Shown piece after piece: positions 8,626 through 18,954 of a stretch of 64,000 bases of DNA. The translations under genes and the position numbers were made by a program. The stretch spans positions 1 to 64,000 of the forward strand of contig NZ_CAINTR010000145.1 of NCBI RefSeq assembly GCF_903853455.1, in the 5' to 3' direction. The notes under the pieces are model-generated. The model did no database searches and had not been told where the DNA came from. It saw only the letters and a program-made list of their open reading frames with translations. Each line of letters starts with the position of its first letter. Within the stretch, counting starts at the first letter, position 1. Source of the DNA: an uncultured Magnetospirillum sp. GTDB lineage: Bacteria; Pseudomonadota; Alphaproteobacteria; Rhodospirillales; Magnetospirillaceae.

Positions 8626-9659
8626 AGCCCCATCCTCTCGCGGATCGCCTGGGCGATGTCGCCGGCGGCGTCCAGCCGGGGACGCGGCCAGCACTCGAAG
8701 GACGCCACGGCGGTCAAGGGCTTGGCCACCCCCAGCTCGAACAAGCTTGCGTGCAGACGGGCATGCTTGGCCGCCACCCAGCCTTCGGGCGCCCAGATGA
8801 ACACCGGCGCCGGTGCGGCGCAGGCCTCGCAGCACATGCTGACCGAATCGCCGGTGACCACGATGGCGTCGGCCAGGGCGAGAAAGCCGAAATAGGGATT
8901 GTCGCCGCCTTGACCGAACAGATGCAGCCAGCGCGGCTCTGGCAGCGCCGCCGCCAGAGCCTGTTCCTGCTCCGGCCCGGTGCGGCGGCTGGTGGTCAGC
9001 AGCACCGAGCCGCCCGTTGCCGCCGCCAGTTCGGCCACCCGCGTTCCCAACGCCGAGGCCATCTCCACCGGAAACGGCTTGCGCCGCGTGGCGCCGCCGA
9101 CGATCACCGCCACCCAGGGGCGCGGCAGAGACACGAAGCGCGGCCGCCAGATCGCCGCCTCGGACTCCAGCCGCTGCGGCGTCACCCGATGGGGCGCCCC
9201 GACGATCTCCAGGATATTGGCGCCGGGCTTTGTCCGGTCATGGGCGGGCGTGGCGATCAGATCGAAGTCGTCACGGCCGGGGTGGCCGGGATCCATGATC
9301 TGGACCAGGAAAGCGCCGCATTGCCGTTTGATCCAACGGGCGACGGGCGCGGTGCGACGGCCGGCGGCGATCACCAGATCGGGCCAGGGCGGCGCCAGAC
9401 CGGCGCGGCTGCCCGGCTCCACCCCCAGCAACCCGGCGCCGCGCAGGGCGTTGGGCAACGCCCCCAGGCGGTCGTAGCGGATGGTCTTGACCTCATAGGG
9501 CAGCCCCAGCGCCTCGGCGACGCCCAGACACTGACTGACATTGCCGACCCGGTCGTCGGCCAGCACCCAAGCACGTTTCGCGGAGGTCTCGGTGATCATG
9601 GCGACAAGCTCCGTCAAGTCCGCGGTCTTTTCAACCGTATTTGTGGACGTGGCCGCCAA
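8622..9659 (-). CDS. Mitochondrial-fission ELM1 family protein
   Basis: 345 residues from a TTG start at 9659 behind GGGGG; ATG at 9599 is an alternative that still keeps the conserved opening RAWVLADDRVGNVSQCLGVAEALG. The family (PF06258, formerly DUF1022) has a glycosyltransferase-like GT-B fold. Supporting motifs are DLVIAAGRRTAPVARWIKR, VQIMDPG, VIVGGATRRKPF and the C-terminal VTGDSVSMCCEACA nucleotide-sugar-type loop. In plants ELM1 recruits a dynamin to mitochondria; the bacterial role is unknown but the fold suggests sugar transfer in the envelope. It is coupled to the secreted protease and divergent from the PadR gene with only about 46 bp between starts. Confidence 0.85.
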   Translation of the reverse strand: MAATSTNTVEKTADLTELVAMITETSAKRAWVLADDRVGNVSQCLGVAEALGLPYEVKTIRYDRLGALPNALRGAGLLGVEPGSRAGLAPPWPDLVIAAGRRTAPVARWIKRQCGAFLVQIMDPGHPGRDDFDLIATPAHDRTKPGANILEIVGAPHRVTPQRLESEAAIWRPRFVSLPRPWVAVIVGGATRRKPFPVEMASALGTRVAELAAATGGSVLLTTSRRTGPEQEQALAAALPEPRWLHLFGQGGDNPYFGFLALADAIVVTGDSVSMCCEACAAPAPVFIWAPEGWVAAKHARLHASLFELGVAKPLTAVASFECWPRPRLDAAGDIAQAIRERMGL

Positions 9660-9705
9660 TGCCCCCTATATTTGGAGGCGTAGAGTTCCGTCCGAAAGGC
9701 TGGCC

Positions 9706-10251
9706 ATGTTCGCCGACAACACATTGACCCCGAAGGAAGCCGTGCGCCTGTGCGCGCTGGGCACCATCGCGTCAAAGCCAATGCGCTATAGCGAGTTGGC
9801 GGGGTCGGTGCGGCATTTCACCGGCCGTATCATGGGACCGTCGCTGGAACTGATGGGAACCTCCATCGAGCTGCTGCGCTATGAAGGGCTGGTGGAAGCC
9901 CTCGACGGCAAGGGTATGGAAGACGATGCCCAGATCACCATTTCCACCGCCGGCCGGCGGGAACTGCACAGTCTGCTGACGGCGCGGTTGCGTCCGGCCA
10001 GCGATCTGTCCAAGTTGGTGGTGGCGCTGAAGATCCGCTTCCTCGACCTGCTCGACCCGAAGGAACGCCACGATCAGGTGGAACTGCTGATCGAAGGCGT
10101 CGAGTCCGAACTGGCCCGATTGGTCGATCTGCGCGGCAACAACTCTCAGGAAGACGGCCCCGACAGCGCCCTGGTCGCCTGGCTCGACCACGACATCTCG
10201 CTGCTGGAAAGCCGGCTCGCCTGGCTGGAAGACTTCCGCGCCCGGTTGTGA
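9706..10251 (+). CDS. PadR-family transcriptional regulator
   Basis: 181 residues from ATG 9706 with AAAGG 7 bases upstream. The N-terminal winged helix reads LCALGTIASKPMRYSELAGSV, then MGTSIELLRYEGLVEAL and ITISTAGRRELHSLL, the PadR pattern. The C-terminal ~80 residues form the helical dimerisation arm (VELLIEGVESELARL ... SLLESRLAWLEDF). The gene's TGA overlaps the GTG start of radC, so the two are coupled. The ligand and targets are unknown; the closely spaced divergent ELM1-protease pair is a candidate target. Confidence 0.85.
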   Translation: MFADNTLTPKEAVRLCALGTIASKPMRYSELAGSVRHFTGRIMGPSLELMGTSIELLRYEGLVEALDGKGMEDDAQITISTAGRRELHSLLTARLRPASDLSKLVVALKIRFLDLLDPKERHDQVELLIEGVESELARLVDLRGNNSQEDGPDSALVAWLDHDISLLESRLAWLEDFRARL

Positions 10252-10967
10252 CGGCCACCCCTCCCCTTCCCGGCCTCGCCGAGGCCCCCGCGACCGCCAA
10301 GGCCGACCACAAGGGCCATCGCGAACGCCTGCGCACGCGATTCATCGAAGCGCCCGAGGCCCTGCCCGACTACGAATTGCTGGAACTGCTGCTGGGCATC
10401 GCCATTCCCCAACGGGACACCAAGCCGCTGGCCAAGGCGCTGATCCGCCGCTTCGGCAGCTTCGCCGATGTCATCACCGCCGAGGTCGAAGATCTCAAGA
10501 CCATCGACGGCATCAAGGACGTCGCCGCCTCCACCCTCAAAGTGGTGCGCGAAGCCGCCATCCGCCTCGCCCGCGCTCCGGTGATCAACACTTCGGTGAT
10601 TTCCAACTGGGACACCCTGCTGGACTATTGCCGCACCGCCATGGCGACCCTGCCCACCGAGCAGTTCCGCCTGCTGTTCCTCGACCGCCAGAACGCCCTG
10701 ATCGCCGACGAACTCCAGCAGACCGGCACCGTCGATCACACCCCGCTCTATCCCCGCGAAGTGGTCAAGCGCGCCCTGTCGCTGCATGCCAGCGCGGTCA
10801 TCCTGGTCCACAACCATCCCAGCGGTGATCCCAAGCCGTCCAAGGCCGACATCGACATGACCCGCATGGTCAAGGGCGCCCTGGCCGCCGTCGGCATCAG
10901 TGTCCACGACCATCTGGTGATCGGCCGCAAGGGCCATGCCAGCTTCAAGGCGATGGGGCTGCTGTAG
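10248..10967 (+). CDS. radC: RadC family JAB/MPN-domain protein
   Basis: 239 residues from GTG 10248, overlapping the PadR stop. The N-terminal half carries a helix-hairpin-helix unit (FGSFADVITAEVEDLKTIDGIKDVAA, ~66-90). The C-terminal half is the RadC JAMM metal-binding domain with HNHPSGDPKPSKAD and a following HDHLVIG. Despite the name, a DNA repair role for RadC is not established. The 3' end overlaps the convergent mipZ gene by 23 bp. Confidence 0.93.
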   Translation: MTATPPLPGLAEAPATAKADHKGHRERLRTRFIEAPEALPDYELLELLLGIAIPQRDTKPLAKALIRRFGSFADVITAEVEDLKTIDGIKDVAASTLKVVREAAIRLARAPVINTSVISNWDTLLDYCRTAMATLPTEQFRLLFLDRQNALIADELQQTGTVDHTPLYPREVVKRALSLHASAVILVHNHPSGDPKPSKADIDMTRMVKGALAAVGISVHDHLVIGRKGHASFKAMGLL

Positions 10968-11802
10968 CACCAGAAAGCCGATCCAGCCGTTCGTTCACCC
11001 GCGGCAGCCACAGATTGGCCAGCAGGGAGCAGACCTCCTCGCGGGCGGATTGGTGCGACTTGGTGACTTCCAGGCCGATGCCCGCCTGCTCCATGTCCAG
11101 CACCGTCAGCCCCCACAGGAACATGTAGCGGTAGATCACCCGCTCGCCGAAGCCGTCGGCCAGACGGAAGCCAAGAATCCGCTGCATCTGTGGCAGAACC
11201 TCGGCCATCATCATCTTGTTGCGATCCATCAGCGCCGACAGCCGCGACCGGGTCACCACCCAGTCGATGCCCGATTTGTGAAGCTTGCGGCGCTCCTGGC
11301 GCAGTTCCCACACCAGATTGGCGTAGACCCCGGAGCGCTTGAGTTCGCGGCTGACCGGATCCAACTGCCCCAGCAGGTCGAGATCGAGCAGGCTGTCGTT
11401 GATGGGGGTGATCAGGGTGTCGGCATGGGTATGGGCATGACGGGCCAGCGGCGCGTCGGCGCCGGGGCAGTCCACCACCACGAAATCGGCGTTCTGGCCG
11501 AGATCGGCCAGCACGGCGTCGAAGGCCTGCCGCTCCTCGGCGATGGCCTCGGATTTGAGATCGTTGTCCGAGGGCCGCACCACCCCGACCATGGGCATGG
11601 GAAGCGAAACTCCGCTGCGTTCGACCCAGGCCAGACGGTTGGCGACGTAGCGCCCCAGCGATTGCTGGCGGTGGTCGAGGTCGATGCTGCCGACCCGAAA
11701 ACCCAGACGCATCAACCCCACTGCCAAATGCATGGCGACGGTGGTCTTGCCCGAGCCCCCCTTTTCGTTGCCGATCACCACCACATGGGCGCGTCCAGCC
11801 AC
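10945..11802 (-). CDS. mipZ: MipZ division-plane positioning ATPase
   Basis: 285 residues from GTG 11802, selected over TTG 11829 because GAGGAG lies exactly 7 bases upstream. It is a ParA/MinD-type ATPase with a deviant Walker A (NEKGGSGKTT, residues 12-21), SIDLDHRQQS and VVVDCPGADAPLARHAH. The segments TPINDSLLDLDLLGQLDP, VWELRQERR and DWVVTRSRL closely follow Caulobacter MipZ, which forms a gradient from ParB at the poles and blocks FtsZ assembly there. No parB is in the window. It is divergent from the PAS histidine kinase at 11921. Confidence 0.9.
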   Translation of the reverse strand: MAGRAHVVVIGNEKGGSGKTTVAMHLAVGLMRLGFRVGSIDLDHRQQSLGRYVANRLAWVERSGVSLPMPMVGVVRPSDNDLKSEAIAEERQAFDAVLADLGQNADFVVVDCPGADAPLARHAHTHADTLITPINDSLLDLDLLGQLDPVSRELKRSGVYANLVWELRQERRKLHKSGIDWVVTRSRLSALMDRNKMMMAEVLPQMQRILGFRLADGFGERVIYRYMFLWGLTVLDMEQAGIGLEVTKSHQSAREEVCSLLANLWLPRVNERLDRLSGATAAPSP

Positions 11803-11920
11803 ACCGTTGCTCCTCGTCTGCCGCCCCAAGCCCTCGCCTCCCGGTCATCGAGAGGAGCTGTCGCCCCGGCGCACGCCTATGCTACACTATCGCCTTGATC
11901 CCTCAACCAGCAGAGCAGGT

Positions 11921-13891
11921 ATGAACGCAACGGCATCCTCGACGCGGAATGACGAGCCCGCAGCCCTGCCCTTCTCTCCCGTCACCCTCGACATCCTCTC
12001 CGACCTGAGTTGCATCTGCTGGCGGCGCGAGATGGCCCCGGACGGCACCATCACCTATCCCTGGTTCTCGGACAACACCGTCGACATCCTGGGCTACCGC
12101 CCCGATGGCATCACCCTGACCAGCAAGGGTGAGCTGAGCATGATGCATTGGGCTGATCGCAACGCCCATATCGCGGCGATCCGGGAATCGGCACGGACGC
12201 TGCAACCGATCCAGATGGATTTCCGCGTCATCACCGTCACGGGGGAAACCCGCTGGCTGCGCGGCTCGTCCCGGCCCCGGAGAATGGATGACGGCCGAGT
12301 CGTCTGGGACGGAATCGGCCTCGACATCACCCAGTCCATGCGCGCCGAGGCCCAGCATCAGATGCTGATGGACCATGCGGCGGACTGTATCTTCATCATC
12401 TCTGGGAATGCCTGCATCACCTGGTCCAACGCCGCCGCCGAACGGATGTTCGGATACATGGCGGAAGAACTGGCCGGCCGCTGCATCGGCGACCTGATCG
12501 AACTGGCGTGCGATCCCTCTTGCGGAAGCCCGCCCAAGACGTCGATGGACGAAACCGCCGACTGCCTGCCGCGCGGCAGTCGCGAAGTGACCGCCAAACG
12601 TCATGACGCCACCACCTTCCCGTTCGAAATGACCATCAGCGAGGTCCGCAGCGACGGCAAGCTGTCGCTGATCGTGATCGGCCGCGACATCTCGCGGCGA
12701 CGCAAGGCCGAGCAAATGCTGGCCGAAAGCGAGCAGCGTCTTCGGGTCACCTTCGCCGCCGCCTCGCTGGGCATCGTCGTCGTCGCCCTCGACGGCACCA
12801 TCCAATTCTACAACCCAGCTTTCGAAAGCATGGCCGGCGACAACTACAACAGCCTGTTGGGGGTGAACATCTACACCTTCGTCCCCAACAGCATCATGCC
12901 GCCGCCGTCGCGGATTCCACCGCCGGGCATGTCCTTCAGCGTGGTCTGTGAACCTAGCCTGGACGACGACGACGATCACCACTGGCGATTGACAGGAACC
13001 CAGTTCTCGGCGTCCCCGGATGCGCCCGAGCACTCCATGCTGCTGTTCATCGAAGATGTCACCGAGGTCACCCAAATCGCCCAAGAGCGGCGCCAGTTGG
13101 AACTGATGCTCCAGGAAGGCCACAAGTTGGAGGCGCTGGGGCGTCTGGCCGGCGGCATCGCCCATGAACTCAACAACATGCTCGGCCCCATCCTGATGGG
13201 AGCCGAGATGATCGCGCGGACCGCGCCGCTCGACGACAAGAATGGCGAGCGGGTTCAGCGCATCATCGATGCCGCCAAGAACAGCCGCGACATCGTGCGC
13301 AACGTGCTGGCCTATTGCCGCAAGGAACAGAAAACCCTGACCCCGGTGGACCTGGTGCCGATTTTCGACGGCTTCTCCGCCATGGCGGCGTCGATCCTGC
13401 CACCGACCGTCAAGGTGGAGAAGCACCGCGACGTCAACCATGCCACCGTCGTCGCCGATGCCGGGCAGTTGCAGCAGGTCCTGCTCAACATGACCAACAA
13501 CGCCCGCGACGCCATGTATGGGACCGGCACCCTGAAACTGGAGTTGACCACCTTGCAACCCCAGGATCTGGTCGTACTGTCACGACAGATCGCCGAAGCG
13601 AACAACGGAGCCGGATCGGGGCCCAACCCGCTGGCCACCCTCGACCTTGATCACCCCCATGCGGAAATCAAGGTCAGCGACACCGGCTGCGGCATGAGCC
13701 AAGCCACCGCCGCCAAGATCTTCGACCCGTTCTTCACCACCAAGCCGGTGGGTCAGGGAACCGGGCTGGGGCTGTCGGTGGTGCAAGGCATCATCAAGAG
13801 CATGGGCGGCATCATCACGGTCAACACCACCCTGGGCGAGGGCACCAGCTTTCACGTCATCCTGCCGCTGTCCGACCCGCCGCCTTTGTAA
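11921..13891 (+). CDS. Soluble PAS-domain histidine kinase, NtrB-like catalytic core
   Basis: About 656 residues; ATG 11921 follows GCAGG. No membrane segment is visible. There are three PAS-type regions: ~20-130 (FSDNTVDILGYRPDG), ~145-265 (AAERMFGYMAEELAGR ... VIGRDISRRRKAEQ) and ~275-390 (YNPAFESMAGDNYNSL). The dimerisation domain has His415 in GGIAHELNNMLGPI, and the HATPase has MTNNARDAM, DTGCGMSQ and GQGTGLGLSVV. The HELNN type resembles NtrB and hybrid kinases, but no receiver domain or adjacent regulator is present. A DDDDDHH run near residue 347 sits inside PAS3. It ends 3 bp from the convergent pseudokinase gene. Confidence 0.9.
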   Translation: MNATASSTRNDEPAALPFSPVTLDILSDLSCICWRREMAPDGTITYPWFSDNTVDILGYRPDGITLTSKGELSMMHWADRNAHIAAIRESARTLQPIQMDFRVITVTGETRWLRGSSRPRRMDDGRVVWDGIGLDITQSMRAEAQHQMLMDHAADCIFIISGNACITWSNAAAERMFGYMAEELAGRCIGDLIELACDPSCGSPPKTSMDETADCLPRGSREVTAKRHDATTFPFEMTISEVRSDGKLSLIVIGRDISRRRKAEQMLAESEQRLRVTFAAASLGIVVVALDGTIQFYNPAFESMAGDNYNSLLGVNIYTFVPNSIMPPPSRIPPPGMSFSVVCEPSLDDDDDHHWRLTGTQFSASPDAPEHSMLLFIEDVTEVTQIAQERRQLELMLQEGHKLEALGRLAGGIAHELNNMLGPILMGAEMIARTAPLDDKNGERVQRIIDAAKNSRDIVRNVLAYCRKEQKTLTPVDLVPIFDGFSAMAASILPPTVKVEKHRDVNHATVVADAGQLQQVLLNMTNNARDAMYGTGTLKLELTTLQPQDLVVLSRQIAEANNGAGSGPNPLATLDLDHPHAEIKVSDTGCGMSQATAAKIFDPFFTTKPVGQGTGLGLSVVQGIIKSMGGIITVNTTLGEGTSFHVILPLSDPPPL

Positions 13892-13894
13892 GGG

Positions 13895-15964
13895 TCAGAA
13901 CACCGTCGAGATCACCACGATGGTGGCCGTCACCATGGCGATGATGATTCCGGTCACCGCCGCAGTCTGACGCCCGATGCGGTCAGCTTCGACGGCGCGC
14001 TCCTCGGTTTCGGTGATGATGTGCTTAATCTCTTCCTCGGCGGCGTGATACTGCGCCTGGGCCCAATGGAACTCCTGGTCGTCGCGCACCCGCTCCTCAC
14101 CGTTTTCCAGCACATTGTAGATCTCGACGATAGAGCCCTTGCGCACCAGCTTGGGAATCTCCTTTTCCAGTTCCTTGCGCTTTTCGCGGCCGTGATAGCC
14201 GGCGACCACCGGAGCCAGGACCGCTCCCAACCAGCCGGCAAGGCCGGGCAGCGATTCCGGCCCCAGCCGGTATTGCAGCACGGCGTAGAGATTCAACACG
14301 GCCATCATGACCACGCTCTGGTTCTGATCGCTCAATTGCACCAGGTTGCGGTCGATGTCGGATCGCATGCGGGCACCGAGGAAGGCAGCGATGTGCCGGT
14401 CGATCGGCCCATGCTTGGAATCACCGCGCTTGCCGGCGCTGGCGTTCAGGGCCGGCAGCAGTTCCTTGACCTCGACCACATATTCCTCGCCGAGCAGGGA
14501 GCTTTGGCACGGCAGGGCGTCGTTCATCTCGTAGAGGCAGCGTTCGAGCCCGAATCCCATTCCGGTCTGGGACAGAAAGCTGCGCAATTCGCGGAAATTG
14601 GCCTCCATCAGAGAGTTGTCCGGCTGATACTCGCCGCGCATCCCGAACCATAGCTTGGGAACCTCGCGCGAAATGATCTCGGTCAGCAGACGGGTGTCGC
14701 CCCGGTTGGCCATCACCGACGCCAGGGCCGCCCCGAAGCCGTCGGGCATGGAGTTGAAGCCCTTGTAGCGGATAGGAGCGGACTGATCCAACAGGATCAG
14801 GACCTTGCACAGCATAAGATCGGTGGCGCCCTTTTTGTCGGCGGCGTCGTTGAGCGCCATGCGCACCACCTCGGCGACCACATTGGCCTTGTCCTTGTCC
14901 TCCACCGCGCGGCGCAGCCAAAGCTCGACCTTGCCTTCGACCACCGGAGGAATGGCCGCGTCCCAACTCTTGGCCATGGCCTGCGACAGCTCACGGCCGT
15001 TGTAATACTCCTTGCCCTGGAACGGGAATCCGCGCGCCGCGCGCTTCTCGCCGCGCGGCTGCAATGGCGACATGCGCCGTCCCGACATCCACAGGTCAAG
15101 GTCTTCCAGGCCCCAGCGCTGATCTCCGTCGTCGCAGAGCAAGCCGCGCAGCAGTTCGATCATGGGCAGCGGCAGCCGCTCATCGCCGATGAAGGTGTTG
15201 TAGCTGCCCTGCTGGATCTTGGCGCTGAGGATGGCGTCTTCGCTCATCCCCGCCACCGGATTGCGCCCCAGCAGCAGAAAGGCGATGGTCACACCCAGGG
15301 AGTAAAAGTCGTCGGCGAAGGTGCCGCTGCCCCGCGCGATAGGGGTGCACATGCCGGACTCGATGGTCTCGAACAGCATGGACTGGTCGAAACCGGCCGG
15401 AGCGGTGACGCAATCGCCGAAGGCGAAGCGATCGCCGTTGCCGCTCATGTCGAAAAGATTGGTGGGGCGGATGCTGCGGTGGGTGATGCCGCGCGACGTG
15501 ATTTCCTTGATGGCGGCGGTCAACGGCTCGACCACCTTCTTGGTGATCTCGTACTCGTCGACCCGGCGGATCTCCCCCTTGAGACTGGTCATGATCCGGC
15601 GGCCGGCGGGACGCTCATAGACCACAGTCATGCACTGGCGACCGGCCGGCGGCCAGTTCATCGGTCCCCACTCGACCAGTTGCTGCAAACCGGGCGATGA
15701 AACGCCCTTGAGCGCCCGCATGACGGTGACGCGCGGCGGCAGTTCCGGCTTGCAGATCAAGGCGAACAGGGCGCGGCTGGGATCGCGCTTGTCCTCGGCC
15801 GCGAAGGCCTCGGCCGAAGGGGTCGATAACTCAGGCAAGGGCTGGCTGGAGCGAATCAGGTAGCGGTCGCGCAGCATGCCGGGCGGTCCGGCGGGCTTCG
15901 CAACCTCGACCTTGACCTCCTCCTCGACCTCGCTCTCGATCTCGGCTTGCTCGGCGTCCGCCAT
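13895..15964 (-). CDS. Protein-kinase-like pseudokinase with C-terminal membrane anchor
   Basis: About 689 residues from ATG 15964. An acidic Glu/Val-rich start is followed by a Ser/Thr-kinase-like domain (~30-310). The C-lobe shape is intact (DDFYSLGVTIAFLLLGRNPV), but the catalytic loop reads HRSIRPTNL with Ser164 replacing the catalytic Asp, and the DFG site reads GDC (~183-185). Phosphotransfer is therefore unlikely. A ~300-residue helical region of unknown type follows, then a charged helix and a terminal hydrophobic segment (TGIIIAMVTATIVVIS) suggesting tail anchoring in the inner membrane. Function unknown; probably a scaffold or nucleotide sensor. It sits upstream of nothing coregulated; purA is 73 bp before it on the same strand. 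Confidence 0.8.
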   Translation of the reverse strand: MADAEQAEIESEVEEEVKVEVAKPAGPPGMLRDRYLIRSSQPLPELSTPSAEAFAAEDKRDPSRALFALICKPELPPRVTVMRALKGVSSPGLQQLVEWGPMNWPPAGRQCMTVVYERPAGRRIMTSLKGEIRRVDEYEITKKVVEPLTAAIKEITSRGITHRSIRPTNLFDMSGNGDRFAFGDCVTAPAGFDQSMLFETIESGMCTPIARGSGTFADDFYSLGVTIAFLLLGRNPVAGMSEDAILSAKIQQGSYNTFIGDERLPLPMIELLRGLLCDDGDQRWGLEDLDLWMSGRRMSPLQPRGEKRAARGFPFQGKEYYNGRELSQAMAKSWDAAIPPVVEGKVELWLRRAVEDKDKANVVAEVVRMALNDAADKKGATDLMLCKVLILLDQSAPIRYKGFNSMPDGFGAALASVMANRGDTRLLTEIISREVPKLWFGMRGEYQPDNSLMEANFRELRSFLSQTGMGFGLERCLYEMNDALPCQSSLLGEEYVVEVKELLPALNASAGKRGDSKHGPIDRHIAAFLGARMRSDIDRNLVQLSDQNQSVVMMAVLNLYAVLQYRLGPESLPGLAGWLGAVLAPVVAGYHGREKRKELEKEIPKLVRKGSIVEIYNVLENGEERVRDDQEFHWAQAQYHAAEEEIKHIITETEERAVEADRIGRQTAAVTGIIIAMVTATIVVISTVF

Positions 15965-16037
15965 CAGCCCCACCCTAATGCCGACCAAACGTCGTCGGCG
16001 CGCTCCCTACTGTAAAGACGGGAGCGCCATCCCACAA

Positions 16038-17336
<1,299 letters not shown>

Positions 17337-17341
17337 CTACC

Positions 17342-18481
17342 CTATTGGACGTCCACAATTCCATCCGGCCCGAGCAGGTGCCCGCAGCCAAGACGCTTCG
17401 CTTCCACATTCGGGGCCGCCTCGGGGTCAAGCCCGCAGACGGTCACCCAACCCTGAACCCGCAACGCCTGCGCCCATGCTCGGGGCGTGCCGGCGGGCAC
17501 GAATACCTTGCGCTTCTCCTTCGGCCCCGGCAACGCCGCCAGCACCGAATCCATGAACAGCGTCGCCCCGGTGGCGGGTTCCGTCCCGCCCGCGAGATAG
17601 CGGCCGCCCCGCCCCAGCTCGGCACCGATATTGCGCGCGAACAAGGTGAAGCCGACACCGGTATGATACTCGAATCCGCGATTTTCCACCGGATCAACCG
17701 TCACCGTCAGGTCAGGAAGATCGGCCCGAACCAGTTCGACCACCCGCGCCAGCCGATCCCGCTCGGCGGCGGCGGCGGGCGGCAGGGTCATGGCCATCAG
17801 AGCGGCGACGGCGCGGTCGGCGGGGCCGGCGGCGGCGATCAAGGCTTGCAGCAGCGGCGCGGCGACCGGACCGGCCTCGGCCACCAGGGCGGTGTCCTTG
17901 TGATCCAAGGCATGACGCAACCGCTCGGCCAGGGCGCCGGACAGGCCGAGTTCGGTGAACAGCACCGGCATCAGCGTCGGCAGAGCCATATCGACCGTGA
18001 CGCCCGGCACCCCCAGATCGGCCAGGGCCTCGGCGGTCAGCACCAGAACCTCGGCATCGGCCATGGGCGAATCGCTGCCGATCAACTCGATGCCGGCCTG
18101 GCCGAACTGGCGTTCGGGGCGCAGTTGGGTTCCCTTCACCCGCAGAACCTGACCGGCATAGGACAGCCGAAGCGGACGCTCGACCTGGGCCAGCCGGGTG
18201 GTGGCGATGCGGGCCACCTGGGGCGTCATGTCGGCGCGAAGGCCCATCATCCGTTGGCTCAGCGGGTCCATTACCCGGAAGGTATGGGACGCGGTCGCCG
18301 CGCCGGCGCCGTCGAGCAGGCTTTCCTCGAACTCGATCAGCGGCGGCTTGACCCGCTCATACCCTTGAGCGGCGAAATGACTCAGCAGCTGGCTGACGAC
18401 ACCGGCCTCATGGGCGGCATCGGGCGGCAACATGTCGCGCAGGCCGGCGGGCAGCAAGGCACGATTGGCTAAATCGGTCAT
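17342..18481 (-). CDS. hisZ: ATP phosphoribosyltransferase regulatory subunit HisZ
   Basis: About 379 residues from ATG 18481 (MTDLANRALLPAGLRDMLPP); an in-frame TTG at 18505 would add 8. It is a HisRS-like fold lacking the anticodon-binding domain. Class II synthetase motifs remain: RVMDPLSQRMMGLRADMTPQVAR (motif 2 region), ERQFGQAGIELIG, and FEYHTGVGFTLFA with GRGGRYL. HisZ activates a short-form HisG in histidine synthesis; hisG is not in this window. It precedes purA by 14 bp. Confidence 0.93.
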   Translation of the reverse strand: MTDLANRALLPAGLRDMLPPDAAHEAGVVSQLLSHFAAQGYERVKPPLIEFEESLLDGAGAATASHTFRVMDPLSQRMMGLRADMTPQVARIATTRLAQVERPLRLSYAGQVLRVKGTQLRPERQFGQAGIELIGSDSPMADAEVLVLTAEALADLGVPGVTVDMALPTLMPVLFTELGLSGALAERLRHALDHKDTALVAEAGPVAAPLLQALIAAAGPADRAVAALMAMTLPPAAAAERDRLARVVELVRADLPDLTVTVDPVENRGFEYHTGVGFTLFARNIGAELGRGGRYLAGGTEPATGATLFMDSVLAALPGPKEKRKVFVPAGTPRAWAQALRVQGWVTVCGLDPEAAPNVEAKRLGCGHLLGPDGIVDVQ

Positions 18482-18625
18482 CGGAGGTGTCGCAACCTGA
18501 AACAAAGGACGGCCGCTGCCGCCCGGTTATTCGAGCAATAGCCTACGTATCGCGTTTGCCCCCGAACGGCAAACGGAAATGACGGTTACGACGTCTCCAC
18601 CTAAAAGCTCTTGCGATTCCCGAGC

Positions 18626-18739
18626 TCATCGAGGCAACACATGCCCCCCCTTGGAGGCTTCGGCCGCGAGGGCGATGGCCGCCAGGGTGCCGTCCAGATC
18701 GCCAGCCTTGAACCGGCACGCCGCAAAAATCCAGGACAT
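18626..18739 (-). CDS. Possible 37-residue protein
   Basis: A short ORF in an otherwise empty 450-bp gap between hisZ and serA. ATG 18739 has GGGGG six bases upstream. The codon use is GC-rich at third positions like its neighbours, and the peptide begins MSWIFAACRFKAGDLDGTL. It carries no signal peptide or known motif. Upstream (about 18760-18810) lies an AT-rich stretch with ACCCCT/AGGGGT arms that could be its promoter. It may equally be a decayed gene end. Confidence 0.35.
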   Translation of the reverse strand: MSWIFAACRFKAGDLDGTLAAIALAAEASKGGHVLPR

Positions 18740-18900
18740 CGTATCCCCCAGTCCACCGAGTGAGCAGGTAGCTACCCCTTAGGGAGTAGGGGTATATTCC
18801 CTTAATCGTCAATCAAAGAACCCCATGACCTTTCACATGCCATCGATGCATTAAGTCCGCCTTCCTATGAAGGGCGCGACCAATCGCCCGTCAAGACAGC

Positions 18901-18935
18901 AACACCCCCGCGGGATACGATCCCGCGGGGGTGTT
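18901..18935 (-). terminator. Terminator hairpin after serA
   Basis: A perfect 15-bp stem (18901-18915 with 18921-18935) closes the loop TACGA, starting 20 bp beyond the serA stop. It is GC-rich in the middle with AT ends. A strong U-tract is missing, but the position and stability fit a terminator for the serC-serA unit. Confidence 0.75.
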
Positions 18936-18954
18936 CACTTCCGAATTACCCGGA

